Assembly: GCA_042088965.1 (NCBI GenBank)
Contig: JBELLC010000099.1
Span: forward strand, 1 to 11,412
DNA length: 11,412 nt
From: TMED26 sp042088965
GTDB lineage: Bacteria > Pseudomonadota > Alphaproteobacteria > Thalassobaculales > Thalassobaculaceae
Reading direction: 5' to 3'
The notes under the pieces are model-generated. The model was given only the letters and a program-made list of their open reading frames with translations, was not told where the DNA came from and ran no database searches. The translations under genes were made by a program, and so were the position numbers. This document shows, in pieces, positions 1 to 6,796 of this stretch (within the stretch, counting starts at the first letter, position 1; every line of letters starts with the position of its first letter).

Positions 1-1
1 C

Positions 2-67
2 TTTTTAATCATTTTGGTTGGTCTAAGTTATGTGTCCAAGCGCGCTGTTTGGCGCGACGTCCACTAA
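2..67 (+). CDS. 3' end of an upstream gene, possibly a membrane protein (partial)
   Basis: The frame starting at base 2 is open from the window edge to a TAA at 65-67. It reads as a hydrophobic stretch (FLIILVGLSYV) followed by a short basic tail (SKRAVWRDVH). This is what the last transmembrane helix and cytoplasmic end of a membrane protein look like. The stop lies 24 bases before a rho-independent terminator, which is where a gene end would be expected. Only 21 residues are visible, so neither family nor function can be named, and chance openness of so short a stretch cannot be excluded. The sequence before base 1 would settle it. Confidence 0.45.
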   Translation, partial: FLIILVGLSYVSKRAVWRDVH

Positions 68-91
68 TCACATACTGTCATATCATGCTGA

Positions 92-116
92 GGGGCCGCC
101 ATTGGTGGCCCTTTTT
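92..116 (+). terminator. Rho-independent terminator of the upstream gene
   Basis: GGGCCGCC (93-100) and GGTGGCCC (104-111) pair into an 8-bp stem that includes one G-T pair, closed by a three-base ATT loop and followed directly by five T (112-116). This is the standard intrinsic terminator layout. Its position fits the end of the gene stopping at base 67, and it separates that transcript from the regulator and SUF genes. Confidence 0.8.
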
Positions 117-126
117 GCATCCTTAT

Positions 127-154
127 AGCGGCGCCAGCCCGACTGGCGGACGCT
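127..154 (+). other. Strong hairpin upstream of the SUF regulator
   Basis: AGCG (127-130) pairs with CGCT (151-154), and CGCCAG (132-137) pairs with CTGGCG (143-148) around a five-base loop, with a 1x2 internal loop between the two helices. This gives ten base pairs. No T run follows on either strand, so it does not look like an intrinsic terminator. It lies just upstream of the best promoter candidate. It could be a transcript-end structure, a protein-binding site, or a leader structure if transcription begins earlier than I propose. Confidence 0.45.
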
Positions 155-172
155 TGCCGGGCAAAATGACAG

Positions 173-200
173 TTGATTTTTATTTTCAAAGCTCTATCTA
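173..200 (+). promoter_or_regulatory. Candidate sigma-70-type promoter of the regulator-suf operon
   Basis: TTGATT (173-178) and TATCTA (195-200) are separated by 16 bases and resemble -35 and -10 elements. Transcription would begin near 207, giving a leader of about 24 bases before the regulator start codon at 231. It is the best match in an A/T-rich stretch between the upstream terminator and the first gene. The match is moderate and rests on consensus only. Confidence 0.4.
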
Positions 201-225
201 AAGCGTACTGATTTGGTACGGATTA
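199..225 (+). promoter_or_regulatory. Candidate operator: imperfect palindrome before the Rrf2 regulator
   Basis: CGTAC (204-208) and GTACG (216-220) form a perfect inverted repeat around seven bases. It extends outward to TAA (199-201) and TTA (223-225), so eight of ten positions in each arm are symmetric. The total span of 27 bp is close to that of sites bound by Rrf2-family dimers such as IscR. It overlaps the proposed -10 element and transcription start and ends five bases before the regulator's ATG. That placement suits autorepression. The sequence itself does not match an IscR consensus that I can recall in detail. Confidence 0.45.
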
Positions 226-230
226 AAAAA

Positions 231-713
231 ATGTTTCGGTTAAACAAGTTAACGGACTATGCAATTGTCATCCTGAGCCAGATGTCGCATGACATTGGGG
301 CTGTGAACAGCGCCGCCAGTTTGGCGGTCAATGCACAGGTGCCGTTGCCAACAGTTGCAAAAATTTTGAAACTGCTGTCAGCAGCGGGTGTTATCACCTC
401 GCACCGAGGGGTCGCTGGCGGCTATTCGCTGGACCGACCAGCTGCCGCCGTTTCGGTTGCTGAGATCATTCAATCCTTGGAAGGACCGATCGCCCTGACA
501 GCCTGTGTTGATGGTGCTGTTGATGACTGTGAGGCTGAAAATCATTGCCCCATTAGCGGCAATTGGAACCGCGTTAATGACGCCATCCGGACGGCCCTAG
601 ATGGGGTGAGCTTGGCAGATATGACCGATCCACGTGAGCTATTTCCGCTGCCCGGTCAGCGGCAAGTGGCACACAATGTGGTGACAGTGGGAGGACAAGA
701 TAATGGTCGCTAA
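231..713 (+). CDS. Rrf2-family SUF system regulator (IscR-like)
   Basis: This 160-residue protein is a winged-helix transcription regulator of the Rrf2 family, which includes IscR and the SUF-operon regulators. These sense iron-sulfur cluster status and adjust cluster-assembly genes. The N-terminus MFRLNKLTDYA is the usual family start. The helix-turn-helix and wing span about residues 25-70 and include the conserved HRGVAGGYSL segment (58-67). Three cysteines at 92, 100 and 106 (CX7CX5C) are the probable cluster ligands; E. coli IscR has CX5CX5C. ATG 231 is preferred over an upstream TTG at 213 because that TTG lies inside the candidate operator and would add residues absent from the family. 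The gene overlaps sufB by 11 bases, so it is the first gene of the operon and probably autoregulatory. Whether it is closer to IscR or to the TIGR02944-type SUF regulator needs a profile search; the SUF context favours the latter. Confidence 0.92.
   Translation: MFRLNKLTDYAIVILSQMSHDIGAVNSAASLAVNAQVPLPTVAKILKLLSAAGVITSHRGVAGGYSLDRPAAAVSVAEIIQSLEGPIALTACVDGAVDDCEAENHCPISGNWNRVNDAIRTALDGVSLADMTDPRELFPLPGQRQVAHNVVTVGGQDNGR
689..695 (+). promoter_or_regulatory. Ribosome binding site of sufB inside the regulator gene
   Basis: GGGAGGA lies seven bases before ATG 703, within the last codons of the regulator gene. It supports 703 as the sufB start and suggests translational coupling across the 11-base overlap. 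Confidence 0.8.
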
Positions 714-2160
714 TGCTGAAACAACAGCACGCGTCGCGGAAATGGGCAATGACCGGTATAAATACGGTTTTGTCACTGACATCGAAATGGAAACGGCGCC
801 AAAGGGCCTCAATGAAGATGTCATCCGCTTCATTTCAGCGAAAAAGGGTGAGCCTGAATGGTTGCTTCAGTGGCGCCTGAAAGCCTACCGCCATTGGTTG
901 ACCATGGAAGAGCCTGATTGGGCAAAACTTGATTATGAGCGTATCGATTATAATGACATCTATTATTACGCGGCGCCGAAAACCACCGAATCCCCAAAGA
1001 GTTTAGATGAGGTCGATCCTGAACTTTTGAAAACCTATGAGAAGCTTGGTATTCCCCTGCGCGAGCAAGAAGTCCTGGCAGGTGTTGTGGCGGTTGATGC
1101 GGTCTTTGATTCCGTCTCGGTGGCGACAACCTATCGCGGCAAACTGGAGGAAATGGGGGTGATCTTCGCCTCAATTTCAGAAGCCGTGCACAGCCATCCA
1201 GAACTGATTAAAAAATATCTTGGCTCGGTGGTGCCGTATACCGATAACTATTTCTCTGCGCTGAATTGTGCAGTCTTTACCGATGGGTCATTTGTGTACA
1301 TCCCAAAAGGCGTTCGTTGCCCGATGGAATTGTCGACGTATTTCCGCATTAATGCTGAAAATACCGGCCAGTTTGAGCGCACCTTAATCATCGCGGATGA
1401 TGACTCCTATGTCAGTTATCTGGAAGGCTGCACAGCCCCGCAACGTGATGAAAACCAACTGCATGCTGCGGTGGTGGAATTGGTGGCCATGGAAAAGGCC
1501 GAGATAAAATATTCAACTGTTCAAAATTGGTATCCGGGTGACGAAAATGGCAAGGGCGGGATTTATAATTTCGTGACCAAGCGCGGTATATGTCGCGGTG
1601 ATTACGCAAAAATTTCCTGGACCCAAGTTGAAACGGGATCGGCGATCACTTGGAAATATCCAAGCTGTATCCTGCGCGGTGACCATTCGGTTGGGGAGTT
1701 TTATTCGGTGGCCATCACCAATAATGCCCAACAAGCAGACACCGGTACCAAAATGATCCATTTGGGGGCGCATACCAGTTCAACCATTATTTCCAAGGGG
1801 ATCAGTGCGGGGCGCGCGGATAATACCTATCGCGGCTTGGTGCGTGTTGGACCGAAAGCTGAAAATGCCCGCAATTATTCGCAATGTGATAGCCTGTTGA
1901 TTGGTGATCAATGCGGTGCCCATACGGTGCCATACATAGAATCACGCAATCCATCAGCAACCGTTGAGCATGAGGCAACAACCTCAAAAATCAGCGAAGA
2001 TCAGCTGTTTTATTGCCGTCAGCGTGGCATGAACGAAGAAGATGCCGTGTCCTTAATCGTGAACGGCTTTTGCAAAGAAGTGATGAAAGAATTACCGATG
2101 GAGTTTGCCGTTGAAGCGCAAAAGCTCATTGGCATTTCCTTAGAAGGGAGCGTTGGCTAA
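703..2160 (+). CDS. sufB: Fe-S cluster assembly scaffold SufB
   Basis: SufB is the scaffold subunit of the cytoplasmic SufBCD complex, on which the nascent cluster is built from SufS-derived sulfur. At 485 residues it is close to E. coli SufB (495). The beta-helix core carries conserved blocks including SYLEGC (Cys243), YSTVQNWYPGD, and NYSQCDSLLIG with Cys395. VEHEATTS follows with His423 and Glu424. The spacing from Cys395 to His423/Glu424 is 28 and 29 residues, as for E. coli Cys405, His433 and Glu434, the residues implicated in cluster formation at the SufB-SufD interface. The C-terminal FYCRQRGM...A motif is the SufC-contact region shared with SufD. The start is set by a strong ribosome binding site and the overlap with the regulator. 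SufC starts 19 bases downstream. The protein appears intact. Confidence 0.98.
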   Translation: MVANAETTARVAEMGNDRYKYGFVTDIEMETAPKGLNEDVIRFISAKKGEPEWLLQWRLKAYRHWLTMEEPDWAKLDYERIDYNDIYYYAAPKTTESPKSLDEVDPELLKTYEKLGIPLREQEVLAGVVAVDAVFDSVSVATTYRGKLEEMGVIFASISEAVHSHPELIKKYLGSVVPYTDNYFSALNCAVFTDGSFVYIPKGVRCPMELSTYFRINAENTGQFERTLIIADDDSYVSYLEGCTAPQRDENQLHAAVVELVAMEKAEIKYSTVQNWYPGDENGKGGIYNFVTKRGICRGDYAKISWTQVETGSAITWKYPSCILRGDHSVGEFYSVAITNNAQQADTGTKMIHLGAHTSSTIISKGISAGRADNTYRGLVRVGPKAENARNYSQCDSLLIGDQCGAHTVPYIESRNPSATVEHEATTSKISEDQLFYCRQRGMNEEDAVSLIVNGFCKEVMKELPMEFAVEAQKLIGISLEGSVG

Positions 2161-2168
2161 GGCCAACC

Positions 2169-2173
2169 AGGAG
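2169..2173 (+). promoter_or_regulatory. Ribosome binding site that fixes the sufC start
   Basis: AGGAG lies six bases before ATG 2180. A longer reading frame begins at TTG 2153 inside the end of sufB, but it lacks its own site and adds nine residues not typical of SufC. Confidence 0.8.
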
Positions 2174-2179
2174 AACACC

Positions 2180-2935
2180 ATGGCGTTACTTGAAATTAAG
2201 AACTTGCATGCAGAGGTCGCTGGCACTGAGATTCTCAAAGGTGTCAATCTGACCATTGGCGCCGGTGAGGTACATGCCATCATGGGCCCGAACGGGGCTG
2301 GTAAAAGTACCTTATCGCATGTTATCTCCGGCCGGGATGGGTATACGGTGACAGCAGGTGAGGTGCTGTTTGACGGCCAAAACGTCCTTGATCTGGAAAT
2401 TGATGAACGGGCCAATTCTGGTATTTTTTTGGCCATGCAATACCCGGTTGAATTGCCGGGTGTGGGTGGCATGACGTTTTTAAAAGCAGCGATGAATGCC
2501 AAGCGCAAGTTCAATGGCCTGAGTGAAGTTGATGCGATGGGCTTTCTAAAATTGGTGCGTGAGAAGTCAAAAATTCTTGGCATGAATGATGACATGCTGA
2601 AGCGACCGGTTAATGTGGGATTTTCTGGCGGCGAGAAAAAGCGCAATGAAGCGCTGCAAATGCTTGTGCTTGAGCCGCGTCTCGCGGTCCTTGATGAGAC
2701 CGATTCTGGCCTGGACATTGACGCCCTGAAAATTGTCGCAGGCGGCGTGAACGCGATCCGTACCGCTGACCGTGGGATCTTAATGATTACCCACTATCAA
2801 CGCCTGCTCGACTATATCCAACCAGATTTTGTGCACGTCTTGGCCGATGGGCAAATCCGCCGCTCTGGTGGCCGCGAGTTGGCGCTAGAGCTCGAGGCTA
2901 AAGGTTATGCTGACTATGTTGGCGCAGCGGCTTAG
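2180..2935 (+). CDS. sufC: Fe-S cluster assembly ATPase SufC
   Basis: SufC is the ABC-type ATPase of the SufBCD complex. It is cytoplasmic, not a transporter, and its ATP-driven dimerisation remodels SufB-SufD during cluster assembly and iron entry. The 251-residue length is typical. Visible motifs are Walker A GPNGAGKST (36-44), the Q-loop at Gln87 (LAMQYPVELPG), the signature FSGGEKKRNE (148-157), Walker B LAVLDE with catalytic Glu173, the D-loop SGLD (176-179) and the switch His205 in ITHY. The FSGGEKKRNE signature and the LDETDSGLD block are characteristic of SufC and distinguish it from transport ATPases. It sits between sufB and sufD, with 19 and 11 bases of spacing, and is part of one operon. 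Confidence 0.98.
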   Translation: MALLEIKNLHAEVAGTEILKGVNLTIGAGEVHAIMGPNGAGKSTLSHVISGRDGYTVTAGEVLFDGQNVLDLEIDERANSGIFLAMQYPVELPGVGGMTFLKAAMNAKRKFNGLSEVDAMGFLKLVREKSKILGMNDDMLKRPVNVGFSGGEKKRNEALQMLVLEPRLAVLDETDSGLDIDALKIVAGGVNAIRTADRGILMITHYQRLLDYIQPDFVHVLADGQIRRSGGRELALELEAKGYADYVGAAA

Positions 2936-2946
2936 CGGGGAGCGGT

Positions 2947-4140
2947 ATGGTGACGACAGTTCATTTTGCGGCGCAATTGAAGGCGGCCTTGCCGGCACCG
3001 CGCGCCGAATATTGGCGCTATACAAAATTGCATGCGCTGCGGGACGGTGCCTGGCATTTGGCGGCCAATGATGCCGCCCCATCTGGCGATGGCGTGATCG
3101 CTGAATTGGCTGGTCTCGCGCCTGCCATGACCATCATGATTGTCGATGGCCATTATCGTCCTGACTTGTCAGACCCAGTGATCGCTGGTTTGGATATTTC
3201 CAAAACAGCCGATGCAGTGGTGCCGGAGATCGGCGATTATGCCGACGGGTTTAACGCGTTAAATGCCCGCTGGACCGGTGGTGGCGTGACTCTGACATTT
3301 GGATTAGATTGCCGCGATCAAGTGGTGCATTTAAAATGTGTTAACCGTGGCGGCGGCTGTGCCAGCCAGCCACGGATTAATGTTGTGGTTGCCGAGGGCG
3401 CTGCGGGCTGTGTTTTAGAAAGCCACACGGGACCTGAAAATGAAGCGTATTTTGTCAATCAGGTGAGCCATTTTGAGGTCGCGGCAGGCGGCTATCTGGG
3501 ATTTTATAAATTGCAGGCAGAGGGTGCACAGGCAATCCATCTTGCGCAGACCACTGCGGGCCTAAAAGCGGGTGCGAAGCTTAATTATTTTGCCCTCCAG
3601 CGCGGCGGGGCGACTGCGCGAAACGCGGTGCGGGCGGCGATGCAGGGCGGTTTGGCAGATTGCCGCCTTGGCGGGGCCTATATGGCCCGCGACCGCCAAC
3701 AAATTGACAATACCGTGCTGGTTGACCATGCGGTTGCTGATTGCACGTCTGAGCAAGTTTTTCGCGGTGTTTTAGATGATCGTGCCCATGGCATTTTCCA
3801 AGGTAAGATCGGCGTTCAACGCGACGCCCAACGCACTGATGGGCAGCAGTTAAGCCGCGCCTTGTTGTTGTCACGGCAAGCAGAGGTGTCAACCAAGCCT
3901 GAATTAGAAATCTTCGCCGATGATGTGAAATGCAGCCATGGCGCGACCATTGGCGAACTTGATGCAAACCAGCTGTTTTATCTGCGGGCACGCGGCATTC
4001 CGTTAGCCAAGGCGCGCGCTTTGTTGGTCGAAGCTTTCATGATTGATGCGATTGATGGGATTGATGCGCCAGGTGTCCGAGAGGCTTTTAGTGTGGCTGT
4101 GCGTGATTGGCTGAACACGCAAAATGAGGGGGTGGTGTAA
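2947..4140 (+). CDS. sufD: Fe-S cluster assembly protein SufD
   Basis: SufD is the SufB paralogue that pairs with it and with SufC in the SufBC2D scaffold complex; it is needed for iron acquisition during assembly. The protein has 397 residues, somewhat shorter than E. coli SufD (423), with the variable N-terminal half accounting for the difference. The conserved C-terminal block IFADDVKCSHGATIG contains Cys329 and His331. These are equivalent to E. coli Cys358 and His360, the latter being important at the cluster-forming interface. LFYLRARGI, the SufC-docking segment, follows. The start ATG 2947 has a GGGGAG element at 2937-2942, a rather short four-base spacing. SufC ends 11 bases upstream and SufS begins one base after the stop codon, so translation is probably coupled. 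Confidence 0.96.
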   Translation: MVTTVHFAAQLKAALPAPRAEYWRYTKLHALRDGAWHLAANDAAPSGDGVIAELAGLAPAMTIMIVDGHYRPDLSDPVIAGLDISKTADAVVPEIGDYADGFNALNARWTGGGVTLTFGLDCRDQVVHLKCVNRGGGCASQPRINVVVAEGAAGCVLESHTGPENEAYFVNQVSHFEVAAGGYLGFYKLQAEGAQAIHLAQTTAGLKAGAKLNYFALQRGGATARNAVRAAMQGGLADCRLGGAYMARDRQQIDNTVLVDHAVADCTSEQVFRGVLDDRAHGIFQGKIGVQRDAQRTDGQQLSRALLLSRQAEVSTKPELEIFADDVKCSHGATIGELDANQLFYLRARGIPLAKARALLVEAFMIDAIDGIDAPGVREAFSVAVRDWLNTQNEGVV

Positions 4141-4141
4141 C

Positions 4142-5365
4142 ATGTCCTATGATGTTGAAAAAATTCGTGCAGACTTTCCGATCTTGGCTGAAAAGATCCG
4201 GGGGCAGTCTTTGGTGTTTCTAGATTCAGCCGCCTCGGCGCAAAAACCCCGGCAGGTGATTGACCGGGTGAGTGATGTCTACGAGACAGGTTATGCCAAT
4301 GTGCATCGTGGGCTGCATTATTTAAGCGAGCACGCAACCGCTGCCTATGAAGGGGCGCGGGAGACAATTCGCGGCTTTATCAACGCCCGCGAAACCCGTG
4401 AAGTCATCTATACCAAAGGGGCAACGGACGCCATTAACCTGGTTGCGGGCAGTTGGGGGCGGCAGAATGTTGCGGCGGGCGATGAAATCATCATCTCTTA
4501 TGCTGAACATCATTCTAACATCGTGCCTTGGCAATTGTTATGCGAAGAAAAAGGCGCGATATTGAAAGTCATCCCGGTGGATGATGAGGGCGCTTTTCAT
4601 TTAGACGATTACATCGCGCTGTTATCGGCGCGTACAAAAATTGTCGCTGTCACCCATGTTTCAAATGTCTTGGGAACGGTTTTGCCGATCAAGGAAATGG
4701 CGCGTCTTGCCCACCAGCAAGGGGCTGTGATCATGATCGACGGCTGCCAAGGTATCACCCATATCCCGATTGATGTGCAGGATCTGGACTGTGATTTCTA
4801 CGCCTTTTCTGGTCACAAGCTTTATGGCCCCTCAGGGATTGGTGTTCTGTATGGTAAAGCCAGCCTGCTGGAAGCCATGCCGCCGTACCAAAGTGGCGGC
4901 GATATGATCGAACGGGTGACCTTTGAGAAAACCACATGGGCCGAACTGCCCCATAAGTTTGAAGCAGGAACGCCGCCGATTGCCCAAGCGATCGGTCTTG
5001 GGGCGGCGATTGACTATGTCGAAACCGTTGGTATTGCGGCAATTGCTGCCCATGAACAAGATCTGCTGAACTATACCACGCAGAAACTTGTCGCTGTTGA
5101 CGGTCTGCGGCTGATTGGGACGGCTCCTGGTAAGGTATCGGTGGTGTCCTTTGTCATGGATTGCGCCCATCCCCACGATATTGCCACCATTGTTGACCAA
5201 ACAGGCGTGGCCATTCGCGCCGGTCATCATTGTGCGCAGCCGTTGATTGATCGATTTGACATTCCGTCGGCTGCACGTGCAAGCTTTGGCATGTATAACA
5301 CCCGTGAAGACGCTGACCGATTGGTGGACAGCCTGCATAAGGTCAAGGAGATATTTGTCCGATGA
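4142..5365 (+). CDS. sufS: Cysteine desulfurase SufS (type II)
   Basis: SufS is a pyridoxal-phosphate enzyme that converts L-cysteine to L-alanine and leaves a persulfide for cluster assembly. The 407-residue sequence aligns by position with E. coli SufS (406). Lys226 in FSGHKLYG is the Schiff-base lysine, His123 in AEHHSNIVPWQ stacks on the cofactor, Cys364 in RAGHHCAQP carries the persulfide, and Arg379 in AARASFGMYNT binds substrate carboxylate. The short RAGHHCAQP loop marks the group II (SufS/CsdA) type, which normally needs a SufE or SufU sulfur acceptor; none is in the window. ATG 4142 is chosen over ATG 4124 because GAGGGGG (4126-4132) precedes it at nine bases and MSYDVEKIRADFPIL is the family N-terminus. 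It follows sufD by one base and overlaps the next gene by four. Confidence 0.97.
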   Translation: MSYDVEKIRADFPILAEKIRGQSLVFLDSAASAQKPRQVIDRVSDVYETGYANVHRGLHYLSEHATAAYEGARETIRGFINARETREVIYTKGATDAINLVAGSWGRQNVAAGDEIIISYAEHHSNIVPWQLLCEEKGAILKVIPVDDEGAFHLDDYIALLSARTKIVAVTHVSNVLGTVLPIKEMARLAHQQGAVIMIDGCQGITHIPIDVQDLDCDFYAFSGHKLYGPSGIGVLYGKASLLEAMPPYQSGGDMIERVTFEKTTWAELPHKFEAGTPPIAQAIGLGAAIDYVETVGIAAIAAHEQDLLNYTTQKLVAVDGLRLIGTAPGKVSVVSFVMDCAHPHDIATIVDQTGVAIRAGHHCAQPLIDRFDIPSAARASFGMYNTREDADRLVDSLHKVKEIFVR

Positions 5366-5772
5366 TCCCTGGAAATCCATTCATGTCACCGCCGATGATG
5401 CCAGATATGGGGCCCATCGAAGCTGGCATTGTTGCCCGCGCAGGGGCGCCCTTGGCCGAGGGGGCGTCAATCGCCGCCGAAGCGGACGTGATTGAGGCCT
5501 TTCGGACGGTCTATGATCCAGAGATCCCGGTCAATATCTATGATCTCGGCTTGGTCTATGAGACCAAGATTGCTGAGAGTGGGGATATCCACGTCGTCAT
5601 GACGTTGACCACCCCGGGGTGTCCCGTTGCCGGCATTTTACCCCAGCAAGTGGCCGACGCCGCTGCGACTGTTGACGGCACAGGCGAAATTGTCATTGAA
5701 TTGACGTGGGAGCCATCATGGTCACCAGACCTGATGAGCGAGGATGCACGCCTTGCTTTGGATATGTTTTAA
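5362..5772 (+). CDS. sufT: SufT-like MIP18/DUF59 Fe-S assembly protein
   Basis: This 136-residue protein belongs to the MIP18 (DUF59) family, the form encoded at the end of SUF operons and usually called SufT or 'SUF system Fe-S cluster assembly protein'. Members help mature iron-sulfur proteins; the exact biochemical step is not settled. The domain core is YDPEIPVNIYDLGLVY (51-66), followed by MTLTTPGCPVAG with the conserved Cys87, and it ends with WEPSWSPDLMSEDARLALDMF-like residues (116-136). The start ATG overlaps the sufS stop in an ATGA, with AAGGAG at 5345-5350, so translation is coupled. The first 18 residues are unusually rich in Met and Pro (five of each) and look disordered; a later Met at residue 8, 12 or 13 is a possible alternative start. 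The next gene begins 46 bases downstream. Confidence 0.93.
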   Translation: MIPGNPFMSPPMMPDMGPIEAGIVARAGAPLAEGASIAAEADVIEAFRTVYDPEIPVNIYDLGLVYETKIAESGDIHVVMTLTTPGCPVAGILPQQVADAAATVDGTGEIVIELTWEPSWSPDLMSEDARLALDMF

Positions 5773-5818
5773 ACGGCAGGTTTCAGCTACACTGACCCGA
5801 TGACATGGGAGACGCACA

Positions 5819-6187
5819 ATGTTTGATCCATCGAAGCCGATGATTACCCTGACCGATAAAGCTGCGGATAGGGTTAAATCCTTGCTGGCGGGTGCCAATG
5901 AAGACAACATTCTTGGGCTGCGTGTTGGTGTGAAAACCGTGGGCTGCAATGGCCTGAGCTATTTTGTCGAATACGCCAAGGAAAAAGGCCGTTTTGAAGA
6001 CATGGTTGAAAGTAATGGGGTGAAGATTTTCATCGATCCAACCTCCGTCATGTTCATCATCGGCAGTCAGATGGACTGGGAAGACAGCGCCATGTCGTCG
6101 CGTTTTGTGTTCAGCAATCCAAATGAGATTGCCCGCTGTGGCTGCGGTGAAAGCTTCACTGTCGCAGAAGGGGCCTTGCCCGCATAA
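5819..6187 (+). CDS. sufA: A-type Fe-S carrier (SufA/IscA family, ISCA1-like)
   Basis: A-type carriers accept clusters from the SUF scaffold and pass them to target enzymes in the cytoplasm. The 122-residue protein has the three ligand cysteines: Cys43 in GCNGLSY, and Cys107 and Cys109 in RCGCGESF. The 64-residue spacing between Cys43 and Cys107 equals that of E. coli SufA (50 to 114). The GCNG variant, together with FVEYAKEKG and FVFSNPNE, resembles mitochondrial ISCA1 and alphaproteobacterial IscA more than enterobacterial SufA with its GCSG. The symbol therefore reflects its operon position. The start ATG 5819 has GGGAGA (5807-5812) six bases before it. It follows the sufT-like gene and is the last recognised SUF gene. 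I see no clear terminator after it. Confidence 0.93.
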   Translation: MFDPSKPMITLTDKAADRVKSLLAGANEDNILGLRVGVKTVGCNGLSYFVEYAKEKGRFEDMVESNGVKIFIDPTSVMFIIGSQMDWEDSAMSSRFVFSNPNEIARCGCGESFTVAEGALPA

Positions 6188-6264
6188 TTGCCACCTAAAC
6201 AGCCGTTTTCATAAATACATCCGCCGTGCTACCGTTGGCGTCGCAGAGCTATTTGGGGGGTGTC

Positions 6265-6796
6265 ATGTCGACGCAGTATGAGACGCTGCCAATTTGGCAG
6301 ATGAGTGCCTGTGATCTTGCGGCAGCGATCCAATCGGGCAAGACGTCATGCGTCGCTGCCGTCGCAGATGTCAGTGCCCGCGTGCACGCCGAAAATGGTC
6401 GTATCAATGCGATTGTTGAAGATATGACGGCTGCGGCTCTGGCTATCGCAGAAACCCATGATCAGATCTTGCAAACCAAAGGTCCTCTTGGCCCGCTGCA
6501 GGGGGTGCCGGTCACCATCAAGGTGAATGTTGATCAAAAAGGCCATGCTACCACCAACGGTGTGACCGCGCTCAAAGACGTTATTGCGCCCGAGGATGCG
6601 CCGATTGTGCGCAATTTGAAAAACGCTGGGGCGATTGTGATTGGCCGCACCAATACCCCTGAATTCTCGTTTCGGGCCACAACCGATAATGCGTTATACG
6701 GACGTACCTTGAACCCCTGGGATGAAATGCGCTCGCCTGGTGGCTCATCAGGTGGCGCGTCAGCGGCACTGGCGGCGGGTTTTGGAGCTATCGCCC
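6265..6796 (+). CDS. Amidase signature enzyme, N-terminal part (cut by assembly gap)
   Basis: This is the first 177 residues of an amidase-signature family hydrolase, which cleaves carboxamide bonds with a Ser-cisSer-Lys triad. Lys86 in LQGVPVTIKVNVDQKG is the catalytic lysine. SPGGSSGGASAAL (157-169) is the signature block, with Ser161 as the cis-serine. By analogy with FAAH (Ser217 and Ser241), the nucleophile should be 24 residues on, near residue 185. That lies in the N run, so it cannot be checked. NAGAIVIGRTNTPEF (120-134) is also typical. ATG 6265 follows GGGGGG (6255-6260) closely. A GTG at 6226 would add 13 residues and is less likely. The gene begins 77 bases after sufA. The exact substrate (a simple amide, indoleacetamide-like, or Glu-tRNA) cannot be assigned, although no gatB or gatC gene is nearby. 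Confidence 0.88.

Noticed and set aside
1..200. Frame 1 is open from the window edge to a TAA at 198-200.
   Set aside because: The reading crosses a clear terminator and is rich in Cys, His and Trp with no family resemblance. The frame at base 2 ending at 67 is a better coding candidate.
213..230. Upstream TTG start for the Rrf2 regulator.
   Set aside because: It lies inside the palindromic operator candidate and adds six residues not found at the start of this family; ATG 231 gives the usual MxRLxKLTDYA beginning.
2140..2718. Long minus-strand open frame (192 codons) opposite sufC.
   Set aside because: It is the antisense shadow of a strongly conserved gene and shows no recognisable domain of its own.
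3978..4367. Minus-strand open frame across the sufD-sufS junction.
   Set aside because: It spans two confident forward genes and has low-complexity, Arg/His-rich composition without family features.
4832..5380. Minus-strand open frame (182 codons) opposite sufS.
   Set aside because: It is antisense to the conserved sufS catalytic region, with no domain and no ribosome site of note.
6188..6264. Possible terminator or promoter between the A-type carrier and the amidase.
   Set aside because: I found no stable stem with a T tract and no good -35/-10 pair; whether the amidase is on the SUF transcript stays open.
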